From contig CAYQLT010000075.1 in the NCBI GenBank assembly GCA_964418425.1, positions 1 through 11,550 of the forward strand: a stretch of 11,550 nt of DNA, in the 5' to 3' direction. Positions 1 to 6,351 of this stretch are shown piece by piece (position 1 is the first letter of the stretch; the number at the start of each line of letters is the position of its first letter). The DNA comes from CAYQLT01 sp964418425 (GTDB lineage: Bacteria; Bacillota; Limnochordia; Limnochordales; Geochordaceae). The position numbers and the translations under genes are program-made. The notes under the pieces are model-generated. The model saw nothing but the letters and a program-made list of their open reading frames with translations, was not told the DNA's origin and did no database searches.

Positions 1-93
1 AGGAAGCCGATCCGACTCCTCCCCGGCGGCGCAGGCGAAAGTGACTCACTCTGGGCGACGAGGGCCGGGCTCTGCGCGCCTCGAATGATCCAC

Positions 94-1671
94 TCATTTC
101 CTGCCCACCATAAATGCTTCGGAGCCGGCGTGGTCCCCTTCTTTCGTCGCTTGACCGTCGGCGGCGCCGGCAGGCTCGCGGCCCCGGCGGTAGAAGTAGA
201 ATGCCAGGCCGGCCGCCAGGATGAGCAGCACCAGACTGATCGGGCGGCTGAGGAAGATCATCGGGTTGCCTTTGGAGATGAGCAGCGCCCGGCGCAGGTT
301 GGTCTCCAGAATCGGACCCAAGATCAAACCCAACAGCATCGGAACCAGCGGAAAGCCAAGCCGGCTCAAAAGATATCCTGCCACACCCACCCCGAGTGTC
401 AGCCACACGCCGAACGCGGTGCCCTGGGTCACGTGGGATGCGATGATGGCAACGGCACCCACGAAGGGGAGGAGGATGCTCCGATCGACAAGGGCCAGGC
501 GCGCCACCAGCGGAACCAGGCCCAGTCCGAAGACCAGCAGCAGACCGTAGGCTATGAAGTAGGCGGCAAATAGCGGAGCTATCAGCTCTCCCGACCGCTG
601 GAAAAGCCGTGGCCCGGGAAAGATCCCCTGGATGAGCAAGGCACTGAGGATGACAGCCGTTACCGCATCCCCCGGGATCCCCAGCGAGAGCATCGGGATC
701 AGAGCGCCTCCCGTGACGGCGTTGTTGGCCGTCTCGGCCGCGACGATGCCCTCCGGGATCCCGGTTCCGAACCGCTCCGGACGGCGGGAGCTTCGTTTGG
801 CTTCGCTGTAGCTAAGAAATGCCGCCATCGATGCCCCCGCTCCCGGAAGAGCTCCGATCACAGTCCCGATGATGGCGCTCTTCAGGGGTAACCGGGCTCC
901 AAGTCCGCGAAGGAGCGGCCAGAAATCGAACATCCGTCGCAGGCGAAGCTGCGGCCGAAGTGGAGGCTTGCGCTCCGGCTCCGCCGAACGGCGCAGAAGT
1001 TCGGCGATGGCGAAAAGCCCGATCACCAACGTCTGCAAGGGGATGCCTGCCATCAGTTCGCTTACCCCAAGCCAGTACCGCGGGGCGCCGATCATGGGAT
1101 CCAGACCGACGGTGGCCAGCATCAGCCCCAAAGCAGCGGATGTCAGCCCCCTCAGCAACGAAGCCGACTCCACTCCGGCCACGGCCACCAGAGCGAGGAC
1201 AACGAGGGCAAGAGTTTCTGGCGACTGAAATCGAAGGGCCAACTGAGCGATCTGCGGGGCCACCAGGACCAGAGCTGCACCGCCAAAGACACCGCCCACG
1301 AACGAACTGAACGTGGCCAGGCCAAGGGCTGCCTCCGCTCGACCTCTTTGGGCCATCTGGAACCCGTCGAGCGCTGTCATCACATTGGAAGGTGCGCCCG
1401 GGATCCGGATGGTGATGGCCGTGATGGCACCTCCGTACAGGCCCCCTGCGTAAATGCTCACCAGAAAAATCAGGGCGTCCACGGGCGGCATGCGAAAGGT
1501 GAACGGAAGCAGCAACGCGATGGCCAGCGTGGCCGTCAGCCCCGGGATGGCGCCGACCAGGATCCCCAGGAACACCCCGAGGGCCATCAGTCCCAGCGGT
1601 TGAGGGCTCAGCAGATGTCCCAGCCAGGTACCTATTTCTGTCAGAAAGGAGGCCACGCCCAGCCCCACCAT
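94..1671 (-). CDS. tctA: Tripartite tricarboxylate transporter, large membrane subunit (TctA family)
   Basis: This is the large integral-membrane subunit of a TTT-type secondary transporter. With TctB it forms the ion-gradient-driven channel that accepts a carboxylate from the periplasmic TctC-type receptor. The 525-residue product has the normal family length and many hydrophobic segments. Visible family signatures are GAIPGLTATLAIALLLP (about 40-56), IRIPGAPSNVMTALDG (about 89-104), GALPGAGAS followed by the KR pair (about 273-293), and the LGIPGDAVTAV stretch (about 330-340). An open frame continues upstream to 1791, but that part lies inside tctB and lacks family similarity, so I reject it. 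The ATG at 1671 has GAGGGG directly before it. A GTG one codon later (1668) has better spacing from the same Shine-Dalgarno and may be the true start. The gene overlaps the end of tctB by about 30 bp, which suggests translational coupling, and it is the last gene of the operon. The family is certain; the transported substrate is unknown. Confidence 0.95.
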   Translation of the reverse strand: MVGLGVASFLTEIGTWLGHLLSPQPLGLMALGVFLGILVGAIPGLTATLAIALLLPFTFRMPPVDALIFLVSIYAGGLYGGAITAITIRIPGAPSNVMTALDGFQMAQRGRAEAALGLATFSSFVGGVFGGAALVLVAPQIAQLALRFQSPETLALVVLALVAVAGVESASLLRGLTSAALGLMLATVGLDPMIGAPRYWLGVSELMAGIPLQTLVIGLFAIAELLRRSAEPERKPPLRPQLRLRRMFDFWPLLRGLGARLPLKSAIIGTVIGALPGAGASMAAFLSYSEAKRSSRRPERFGTGIPEGIVAAETANNAVTGGALIPMLSLGIPGDAVTAVILSALLIQGIFPGPRLFQRSGELIAPLFAAYFIAYGLLLVFGLGLVPLVARLALVDRSILLPFVGAVAIIASHVTQGTAFGVWLTLGVGVAGYLLSRLGFPLVPMLLGLILGPILETNLRRALLISKGNPMIFLSRPISLVLLILAAGLAFYFYRRGREPAGAADGQATKEGDHAGSEAFMVGRK

Positions 1672-2114
1672 CCCCTCGGCAGCCGTACACCCAAGGCTAC
1701 TTCGAACAAGAGGTGGATGGCCAGCGTGGTCGCACCGGCCACCCCAAGCCAGCGCAGCGGGCGCCGGGGCTTGAGGATGGCAGCCAGGCAAGCCGCGTAT
1801 AGCCCGGTGCCAGCGACGAAGCCGACCCTATAGAGAAGGGCGACGTAAGCGGCGCTGGCCCCTCCGACCAGAAGGGCCCTCAACGTCCCAGACCCTTCCC
1901 TTTGGCCGTCTACCGGACCGGACCGGCGCAGGGCCCCGCGAGCCTCCCGTATCAGCGCCGCCGCCAAGAAAAGCAGCACCAAACCCAGGATCGATGGCCA
2001 AAACCCAGGCCCCGGCTCGCCCTCGGTCTTCGGGAGGGATCGGGCGCCCGCCAGGTAGAGTAGAGCCAGGATCATCAGAGCCGCTCCGGCCGCCAGATGT
2101 GCTGAGGCGCGCAA
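1641..2114 (-). CDS. tctB: Tripartite tricarboxylate transporter, small membrane subunit (TctB family)
   Basis: This is the small membrane subunit of the TTT transporter, partner of TctA. The protein is short (157 residues from the chosen start). It has four hydrophobic segments: an N-terminal helix around LMILALLYLAGA, a helix after the PGFWP motif typical of the family's first loop, and two more in the C-terminal half (LLVGGASAAYVALLY and GVAGATTLAIHLLF). An ATG-initiated frame reaches 2162 but would overlap the upstream ThDP gene by 35 bp. The TTG at 2114 is preferred because a GGAGG core lies 8 nt before it, immediately after the TGA of the upstream gene, and because it removes a non-hydrophobic proline-rich extension. 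The end overlaps tctA. TctB proteins diverge strongly in sequence, so the call rests on size, topology, the PGFWP motif and its place between tctC and tctA. Confidence 0.88.
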   Translation of the reverse strand: MRASAHLAAGAALMILALLYLAGARSLPKTEGEPGPGFWPSILGLVLLFLAAALIREARGALRRSGPVDGQREGSGTLRALLVGGASAAYVALLYRVGFVAGTGLYAACLAAILKPRRPLRWLGVAGATTLAIHLLFEVALGVRLPRGWWGWAWPPF

Positions 2115-2122
2115 CCTCGCTT

Positions 2123-2127
2123 CCTCC
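2123..2127 (-). promoter_or_regulatory. Ribosome-binding site for tctB, deciding a TTG start
   Basis: The minus strand reads TGAGGAGGAAGCGAGGTTG. The stop codon of the ThDP enzyme gene (2130-2128) runs directly into a GGAGG Shine-Dalgarno, which is followed after 8 nt by TTG in the tctB frame. The spacing is ideal. It argues for TTG at 2114 rather than the ATG at 2162, which lies inside the upstream gene. Confidence 0.6.
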
Positions 2128-3810
2128 TCAGGCAACCCATGCCGCAACGGGAGCCCGGGCATCCTGGAGCTGCTGCACCACTACATCGACCAGCGCAGGC
2201 CCGCTGGCCTCCAAGGCCGCTTTAAGCGCCGGGGCGAGGTCGCGCGGATGTTCCACCCGCCAGCCCTTTAGGCCGTACGCACGGGCCACGGCAGCGTGGT
2301 CCACATCAAGCAGGTCGACGGAGTAGTACTTGCCGCCTCGTTCTTTCTGTCCGGCTTTGATCCAGCCGTAGCTGGCATTGTTGAGCACAATGAGAGTGAC
2401 CGGCAGGCCGAGGCGCACTATCGTTTCCAACTCGCCTGCGGAGATCCCGAAGCTGCCGTCCCCCATGATCCCCACCACCCGGGCCGCCCCCGGGACGGCA
2501 AGATACGCTCCCACGACCCCGGGTAGGGAGTACCCCAGCGCCCCGTGAGCCCTCGGGCAGGCCCACCAGCGCCCCGGCTGAGGCAGCCGATAGTAAGCCG
2601 CCATGTAGGGGGTCGCAGTGCCCGGATCAACCACCAGGACGCTGCGGGGGGCCATTACGTGCTCCAGCTCAGCGATGAACCGCTCCGGCCGAATGGGAAC
2701 CGCGTCCGACCCAAACTCCTCGATGCGTTCCAGGTAGGCTTGACGCTCCCGAGCCATTCGGTCCGGGTCGACTTTCCCTGCACTTCGCCCACCAAGGCGG
2801 CGGTCCAGTTCCTCAAGTAAGGCTGCGAGCCCAAGCTTGGCATCCGCCAGCAGGGCGGCGTCGAGAGCATAGTTCAGGCCAAGGTGCTCGGACGACACGT
2901 CGACCTGGATAAGGCGCGCCCTGCCTTGTCTTGGCGCCGTCCACTTCTGGGTGGTGACCGACCCGCCCCGGGTTCCCACCAGCAGGACCGCGTCCGCTTG
3001 GTCTATGAAGCGGCGACGGTAGGGCAGCCCTCCGTTGCTGCCCACCACGCCCAAGGAGAGGGGATGGGTCTCGGCGATGGCTCCTTTGCCGCTCACCGAA
3101 GTTGCCACCGGAGCGCCCAGAAGCTCCGCAAGCTCCCTCAGTTCGTCCCATGCCTGCGAACGCAGGACGCCAGCCCCGGCGACGATGACGGGCGCCTGAG
3201 CTTCGACCAGTATGGAAGCAGCTTGCCTCACCGCTTCCGGGTCGGGCGCCGGGCGCTGGCGCGGGTAGCGGTCACAGATGCCATCTGCGCTCGCGATGTC
3301 ACCGGGCAGCTCGTCTTCTAGCAAGTCCTCGGGTAGCCGAACGTGAACCGCTCCCATGGCACCCGCGGTCGCCCTTCGGAAAGCCTCTCGCACCGTGCGG
3401 GGCAAGTCAGCGGCGCTGGCTGGCGTTCGGCTCCAGCGAGTCACAGGCCTCATCAGGGCCGACTGGTCCAGCTCCGTCAGCGTGCCCCGCTCGTAGTTCC
3501 TCAATTCAATATCGGTGGTGAAGGCGATGAGCGGCACCGAGGATGCATTGGCCTCGGCCAGACCGGGCAAGATGTACAGTGCACCCCCGCCACTGGGGCC
3601 TTCGCACACTCCCACACGTCCGCTGAGGCGCGCATAGACATCGGCCATATACGAGGCCGAACGCTCGTCTCGGGCCAGCACGTGAGTGAGGCCCTGTCCG
3701 ACGTCGTGGAGGGCTTCGTATAGTGGAAGACTCGTGTCCCCGCACAACCCGAAGATCACCTCCACTCCCGCTTCCTTCAACATGCGGACGAGAGCCTCAC
3801 TGGCTTTCAT
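2128..3810 (-). CDS. ThDP-dependent enzyme, acetolactate synthase / 2-oxoacid decarboxylase superfamily
   Basis: This is a 560-residue cytosolic thiamine-diphosphate enzyme with the three-domain layout of acetolactate synthase, benzoylformate decarboxylase and relatives. The N-terminal pyrimidine-binding domain (about 1-165) includes the ARDERSASYMADVYAR stretch, where Glu49 matches the conserved glutamate that activates ThDP. The central domain (about 190-330) holds APVIVAGAGV and AVLLVGTRGG. The C-terminal pyrophosphate domain (about 370-560) has the classic GDG-X24-NN metal/ThDP motif, GDG at 450-452 and NN at 477-478, so the enzyme looks catalytically intact. The start is an ATG behind GGGAGGT. 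It sits 33 bp after tctC and directly before tctB, inside a carboxylate-uptake operon. This suggests that it decarboxylates or carboligates the imported acid or a 2-oxoacid derived from it. The exact reaction cannot be read from the motifs, and no small regulatory subunit typical of biosynthetic acetolactate synthase is present. Automatic labels such as acetolactate synthase would be over-precise. Confidence 0.92.
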   Translation of the reverse strand: MKASEALVRMLKEAGVEVIFGLCGDTSLPLYEALHDVGQGLTHVLARDERSASYMADVYARLSGRVGVCEGPSGGGALYILPGLAEANASSVPLIAFTTDIELRNYERGTLTELDQSALMRPVTRWSRTPASAADLPRTVREAFRRATAGAMGAVHVRLPEDLLEDELPGDIASADGICDRYPRQRPAPDPEAVRQAASILVEAQAPVIVAGAGVLRSQAWDELRELAELLGAPVATSVSGKGAIAETHPLSLGVVGSNGGLPYRRRFIDQADAVLLVGTRGGSVTTQKWTAPRQGRARLIQVDVSSEHLGLNYALDAALLADAKLGLAALLEELDRRLGGRSAGKVDPDRMARERQAYLERIEEFGSDAVPIRPERFIAELEHVMAPRSVLVVDPGTATPYMAAYYRLPQPGRWWACPRAHGALGYSLPGVVGAYLAVPGAARVVGIMGDGSFGISAGELETIVRLGLPVTLIVLNNASYGWIKAGQKERGGKYYSVDLLDVDHAAVARAYGLKGWRVEHPRDLAPALKAALEASGPALVDVVVQQLQDARAPVAAWVA

Positions 3811-3843
3811 CGGCGACCTCCCATGCCACCCGCAACCGGTGTC

Positions 3844-4833
3844 TTACCTGGCCACGCCCAGTTCCCGCATGAGTGCTTGAATCTTGGGTGCCAGGTTCTC
3901 CAGGTACTGAATTGTCTCGGCTCGGTTACGCCAGCGTGCCCCTATGACCGCCTTTTGGGCCCATTCCTGGAAGGCCGGGTCGTGCCAGGCATCATCCATG
4001 GCTTTCTCAAGCCGCTGGACGATGACGGCAGGCGTTCCCTTTGGTGCCAGAAGAATGCGGAAGCTACCATACACCACGTTATAGCCCAGCTCTCGGAAAG
4101 TCGGGGCCTCTGGCACCAAGGGATCCCGCTCGTCGGCCATGACCGCCAGCACCTTGAGCTTGCCCTCCCGCACAAAAGGCAGCGCGGCGGGTAGACTGCT
4201 GACAATAGCGTCCACCTCTCCGCCCAACAGGGCAGCTAACTGCGGGCCGGAGCCCTCTTGGTAGGGAATGTGGGCCACGCGCACTCCCAGGACTCGCTCC
4301 ATGGCGGCCGCATGCTGGTGCCAGACACCGCCGGTGCCTACGTTGCCTACCCTGACGGCCCCCGGCCGGCTCAACGCTTCGTTGCGAAACGCATTGACAT
4401 CCTCAAACCGGCCGACGCGTGTGATGAGGGCGCTGGGATGTTCGGTCACCATACCCAGCACTTCGAAATCCCGCCACGAGACAGGAGCCAGCCCCTGAAA
4501 CTCGACCGTCAGGATGTCGTAAGTGGCCGTACCGATGGTGTAACCGTCGGGTGCGGCCCGCTTGAGCTGGAGCATTCCTACTGCTGTCAGCCCGCCGGGG
4601 ATGTTCTCCGTGATGATTCGGGTTCCCAGGTAGCGCTCCATGTATTGAAGAAAGCCTCGCATGGCCACATCGGTCGCGCCGCCTGCTCCCCAGGGCATGA
4701 TGTGGCGGATCTCCCGGCGAGGGTCAGGATAATCCGCGGAAGCGTAGGCCGGCGCTCCCAACGCCAGCCCCACCATCGCCATCCCAACGCAAAGCGCTGC
4801 GATGCGTCCTGGCCCGCGTGTCAAGCCTACCAC
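3844..4833 (-). CDS. tctC: TctC/Bug-family periplasmic carboxylate-binding receptor of the TTT transporter
   Basis: This is the extracytoplasmic solute receptor that captures the substrate and delivers it to TctA/TctB. The product is 329 residues, the usual size of Bug proteins. The N-terminus is a Sec signal peptide: basic start, hydrophobic core IAALCVGMAMVGLALG, and a likely cleavage after AYA near residue 31. There is no lipobox cysteine at the cleavage site, so a soluble periplasmic protein is expected. Family features include IMPWGAGGATDVAMR (about 45-59, the first substrate-binding loop), the ENIPGGLTAVG stretch and the APDGYTIG motif (about 94-101). HIPYQEGSGPQLAALLGGEVDAI follows in the second lobe. 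The start is GTG at 4833, overlapping the regulator's stop by 7 bp behind GGAAGGGG. A TTG three codons later is an alternative. Bug receptors bind many carboxylates and aromatics, so the ligand is not assignable. Confidence 0.95.
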   Translation of the reverse strand: MVGLTRGPGRIAALCVGMAMVGLALGAPAYASADYPDPRREIRHIMPWGAGGATDVAMRGFLQYMERYLGTRIITENIPGGLTAVGMLQLKRAAPDGYTIGTATYDILTVEFQGLAPVSWRDFEVLGMVTEHPSALITRVGRFEDVNAFRNEALSRPGAVRVGNVGTGGVWHQHAAAMERVLGVRVAHIPYQEGSGPQLAALLGGEVDAIVSSLPAALPFVREGKLKVLAVMADERDPLVPEAPTFRELGYNVVYGSFRILLAPKGTPAVIVQRLEKAMDDAWHDPAFQEWAQKAVIGARWRNRAETIQYLENLAPKIQALMRELGVAR

Positions 4834-5546
4834 TCCCCTTCCGTGAGAAAGCGTTCGAGCTCATCAAAGTGCCTGCGGACAGCGGTGCGCAGAGCCTGTT
4901 CATCCCCCTTCCGTAGGGCTTCATAGATCGCCCGGTGCTTGGATAGCGATGCCTCAAGGCCCTGGTTGAGGTACAGTTCCGTTAAGTGGCGCGTCAGGAC
5001 ATGATCCGTCAGCTCCAGCAACTGCTCCATCACCCGAATGAGGACGCTGTTTTCGGTCAGGCGAGCCAGTCCCAGATGAAACGCGCGGTTGGCCTCAAGG
5101 TATGCCGCCACATCGCCGGCTTCCGTACAGCGAGCCATTTCTTGGAAAGCCGACCCCAGCGCAGAAGCTTCCAACTCGACGGGGGCGCCTTCCGGTCGCC
5201 CCAGCACTGCCTTTTCAAGCGCCAGCCCGGCGACGGCCACCTCCAGCTCCCGGCGCGCCTCCCAGATCTCCAGGGGGCCGGCCGAATGCTGCAAGAGCGC
5301 CAACGCCCGGTCCGAAGAGGTGGCGGGCGCCTCTCGGACAAAAGCCCCGTCGCCTGCCCGGATCACGAGAACGCCCGCGATTTGGAGAGCGCTGAGGGCC
5401 TCCCGAACAACCCCCCGGCTTACCCGAAGCTGCTCGGCGATGGAGCGCTCGGAGGGCAGGCGGGAGCCGGGCCTGAACTCGCCACGCCGGATGGCTTCCA
5501 GGATCCGCTCGGCCACCAGGGCGGATTTCCGCTTGCTCGGGTCCAT
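4827..5546 (-). CDS. GntR-family transcriptional regulator, FadR subfamily with FCD ligand domain
   Basis: This is a DNA-binding regulator, most likely controlling the TTT/ThDP operon that it heads. The 239-residue product has an N-terminal winged helix (about 8-70), with LPSERSIAEQLRVSRGVVRE as the helix-turn-helix and GDGAFV as the wing. An all-helical FCD domain (about 80-235) follows. The metal/ligand pocket is recognisable: His157, His204 and His226 are spaced as in LldR/TM0439-type proteins, but the position normally held by Asp is Asn153. This is a tolerated variant in my recollection of the family. FCD domains commonly sense small carboxylates, which fits the operon. The open frame reaches 5681, but the conserved part begins near the ATG at 5546. 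That ATG has no good Shine-Dalgarno. A TTG at 5573 with GGAGG about 10 nt upstream would add nine residues and is a serious alternative. Tandem GGT-N3-ACC sites in its leader suggest autoregulation. Confidence 0.93.
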   Translation of the reverse strand: MDPSKRKSALVAERILEAIRRGEFRPGSRLPSERSIAEQLRVSRGVVREALSALQIAGVLVIRAGDGAFVREAPATSSDRALALLQHSAGPLEIWEARRELEVAVAGLALEKAVLGRPEGAPVELEASALGSAFQEMARCTEAGDVAAYLEANRAFHLGLARLTENSVLIRVMEQLLELTDHVLTRHLTELYLNQGLEASLSKHRAIYEALRKGDEQALRTAVRRHFDELERFLTEGEW

Positions 5547-5630
5547 GTGCAGGAGGTCGAGATGCCCCAGCAAGGCAGCTGCCCCTCCACGGCCGGCGTC
5601 CCGGCTTGGCTTACGGCGGCCGGTCCAGCT

Positions 5631-5648
5631 GGTCGAACCGGTCCGACC
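5631..5648. promoter_or_regulatory. Tandem GGT-N3-ACC elements, putative FadR/GntR-type operator
   Basis: The sequence GGTCGAACCGGTCCGACC consists of two directly adjoining 9-bp elements, GGT-CGA-ACC and GGT-CCG-ACC. As a whole it is an 18-bp palindrome with a single mismatched pair. Regulators of the FadR subgroup (FadR, PdhR, LldR) bind sites with a TGGT-N3-ACCA core; the first element has the outer T but not the A. The location, just downstream of the predicted -10 of the regulator gene, fits repression by its own product. An 8-bp CCAGCTGG palindrome at 5625-5632 overlaps the edge. Binding is an inference. Confidence 0.5.
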
Positions 5649-5659
5649 GACCCGCCCAA

Positions 5660-5688
5660 TATGTACCACGGTCGGCACCATTCGTCAA
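5660..5688 (-). promoter_or_regulatory. Predicted sigma70-type promoter for the regulator/TTT operon
   Basis: On the minus strand TTGACG (5688-5683, five of six to the -35 consensus) is followed after 17 bp by TACATA (5665-5660) as a modest -10. In this GC-rich stretch it is the only well-spaced pair I see in front of the regulator. It would start transcription near 5653 and give a leader of about 80-105 nt carrying the tandem GGT-N3-ACC elements at its beginning. Confidence 0.45.
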
Positions 5689-5737
5689 CCCACAACCCAC
5701 CAGCCGCCTACAAGTAAGCCGTTCCACGCCGGGCGAG

Positions 5738-5750
5738 CCTTCCGAGAAGG
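5738..5750 (+). repeat. Short inverted repeat (5-bp arms, 3-nt loop)
   Basis: CCTTC-CGA-GAAGG forms a small perfect hairpin in the region upstream of the PPOX gene. It is short enough to occur by chance. It is listed because it is the first of three inverted repeats in a row before the rightward genes. Confidence 0.3.
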
Positions 5751-5771
5751 AGCGGCCGCATGCGCCACCGA

Positions 5772-5799
5772 ACCATGCCCAGCAACCGGCGGGCATGGT
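5772..5799 (+). repeat. Perfect 9-bp inverted repeat with 10-nt spacer
   Basis: The arms ACCATGCCC (5772-5780) and GGGCATGGT (5791-5799) are perfect reverse complements separated by 10 nt. There is no T-run afterwards, so it is not a standard terminator for the + strand. Its place about 80 bp before the GTG of the PPOX gene suggests either a dimeric-regulator operator (arm centres about one and a half to two helical turns apart) or a hairpin in the mRNA leader. A 9-bp perfect match over this short distance is unlikely by chance but not impossible in GC-rich DNA. Confidence 0.55.
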
Positions 5800-5810
5800 C
5801 GCGCGCGGCT

Positions 5811-5848
5811 GGGGGCCGGGTGGAAATTTCTTCCTCTGCGGCGCCCCC
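5811..5848 (+). repeat. Inverted repeat GGGGGC/GCCCCC upstream of the PPOX gene
   Basis: GGGGGC (5811-5816) and GCCCCC (5843-5848) are complementary. They enclose an AT-richer loop containing GGAAATTTCTTCC, which can pair with itself (GGAA/TTCC). It ends about 17 nt before the Shine-Dalgarno of the PPOX gene. It is a weak candidate for a leader structure. Confidence 0.3.
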
Positions 5849-5877
5849 TCAACGCCCGCAGGCAGGGAGGAGATCCG

Positions 5878-6351
5878 GTGGCCGGGCTCGGCAAGGATCT
5901 TCGGGGGTTCCTGAGCCAGGCCATCATCGCTCGGCTCGGGACCAGCCACGACGGTCAGCCGTACGTGGTTCCCGTGTGGTTTCATTACGACGGCGAGGCC
6001 TTCTGGGTCATCGCGCGCTCGCGCTCGGAGTATGTCCGCCACATCCAGGCCAACCCCCGTGTGGCGCTTTCCATCGCCAGAGACGACGGCGACTTGAGCC
6101 GAGTCCTCGTGCTGGGGCGGGCGGAGATCGTGGAAGGCCCGAGCCGGACAGGCCGCTGGCGGGAACTGGGCCGGGCGATGGCCCGCCGCTACCTGGGCGA
6201 GCAGGGCGGGGAGGCCTACTTCCAGCGAACCATCAACCAGCCTCGCTACCTCATACGGATCGTGCCGCAGACGCTTCGCTCCTGGAGGGGGCGCGGCCAG
6301 TGGCATCCACGTTACTACGTGGGAGAGGACGGTGAAGGTGCGCCTCACTGA
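5878..6351 (+). CDS. PPOX-class (pyridoxamine 5'-phosphate oxidase-like) flavin/F420-binding protein
   Basis: This is a small 157-residue protein with the split beta-barrel pattern of the PPOX superfamily. The core is ARLGTSHDGQPYVVPVWFHY (about 18-37), then AFWVIARSRSEYVRHIQANP and RVALSI (about 41-66), and then a strand-rich segment with VLVLGRAEIVEG (about 76-87). Members bind FMN, F420 or heme and catalyse redox reactions on varied small molecules, so the cofactor and reaction are not assignable here. The GTG at 5878 is chosen because GGGAGG (5865-5870) lies 7 nt upstream and because the family similarity begins right there. The same frame is open far upstream to 5089, but that part is antisense to the regulator and has no homology signature. 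The end overlaps the following hydrolase gene by 20 bp, which indicates co-expression and perhaps a shared pathway. Confidence 0.88.
   Translation: MAGLGKDLRGFLSQAIIARLGTSHDGQPYVVPVWFHYDGEAFWVIARSRSEYVRHIQANPRVALSIARDDGDLSRVLVLGRAEIVEGPSRTGRWRELGRAMARRYLGEQGGEAYFQRTINQPRYLIRIVPQTLRSWRGRGQWHPRYYVGEDGEGAPH

Larger units (their letters stand above)
5547..5877. other. Divergent intergenic control region
   Basis: These 331 bp separate the leftward regulator/TTT operon from the rightward PPOX/hydrolase/ABC genes. I find no protein that can be supported here. Open frames crossing it are high-GC shadows, without a good start signal or recognisable sequence. It contains a plausible leftward promoter, two adjoining GntR-type half-site pairs, and three inverted repeats on the rightward side. 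No convincing sigma70 promoter for the rightward genes was found. TACAAG at 5709-5714 is a weak -10 candidate without a matching -35. Confidence 0.75.

Noticed and set aside
16..24. GGGGAGGAG on the minus strand as the ribosome-binding site of a further downstream gene
   Set aside because: No ATG, GTG or TTG occurs in the remaining 15 bases at a useful distance, so no gene can be supported.
40..50. AGTGACTCACT palindrome downstream of tctA as a terminator
   Set aside because: It is a perfect 11-bp odd palindrome with no room for a loop, is not GC-rich and has no T-run on the minus strand. No convincing terminator for the TTT operon is visible in positions 1-93.
1672..1791. N-terminal extension of TctA by 40 residues
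   Set aside because: It lies wholly inside tctB, shows no TctA-like sequence, and the normal family start with GAGGGG before it is at 1671/1668.
5671..5681. GGTCGGCACC as a third regulator site
   Set aside because: The GGT and ACC halves are separated by four bases rather than three, so it does not fit the FadR-type spacing.
5089..5877. Long plus-strand extension upstream of the PPOX gene in the same frame
   Set aside because: It is antisense to the FCD regulator and then crosses the control region. PPOX similarity starts at the GTG at 5878, which has its own well-spaced GGGAGG.
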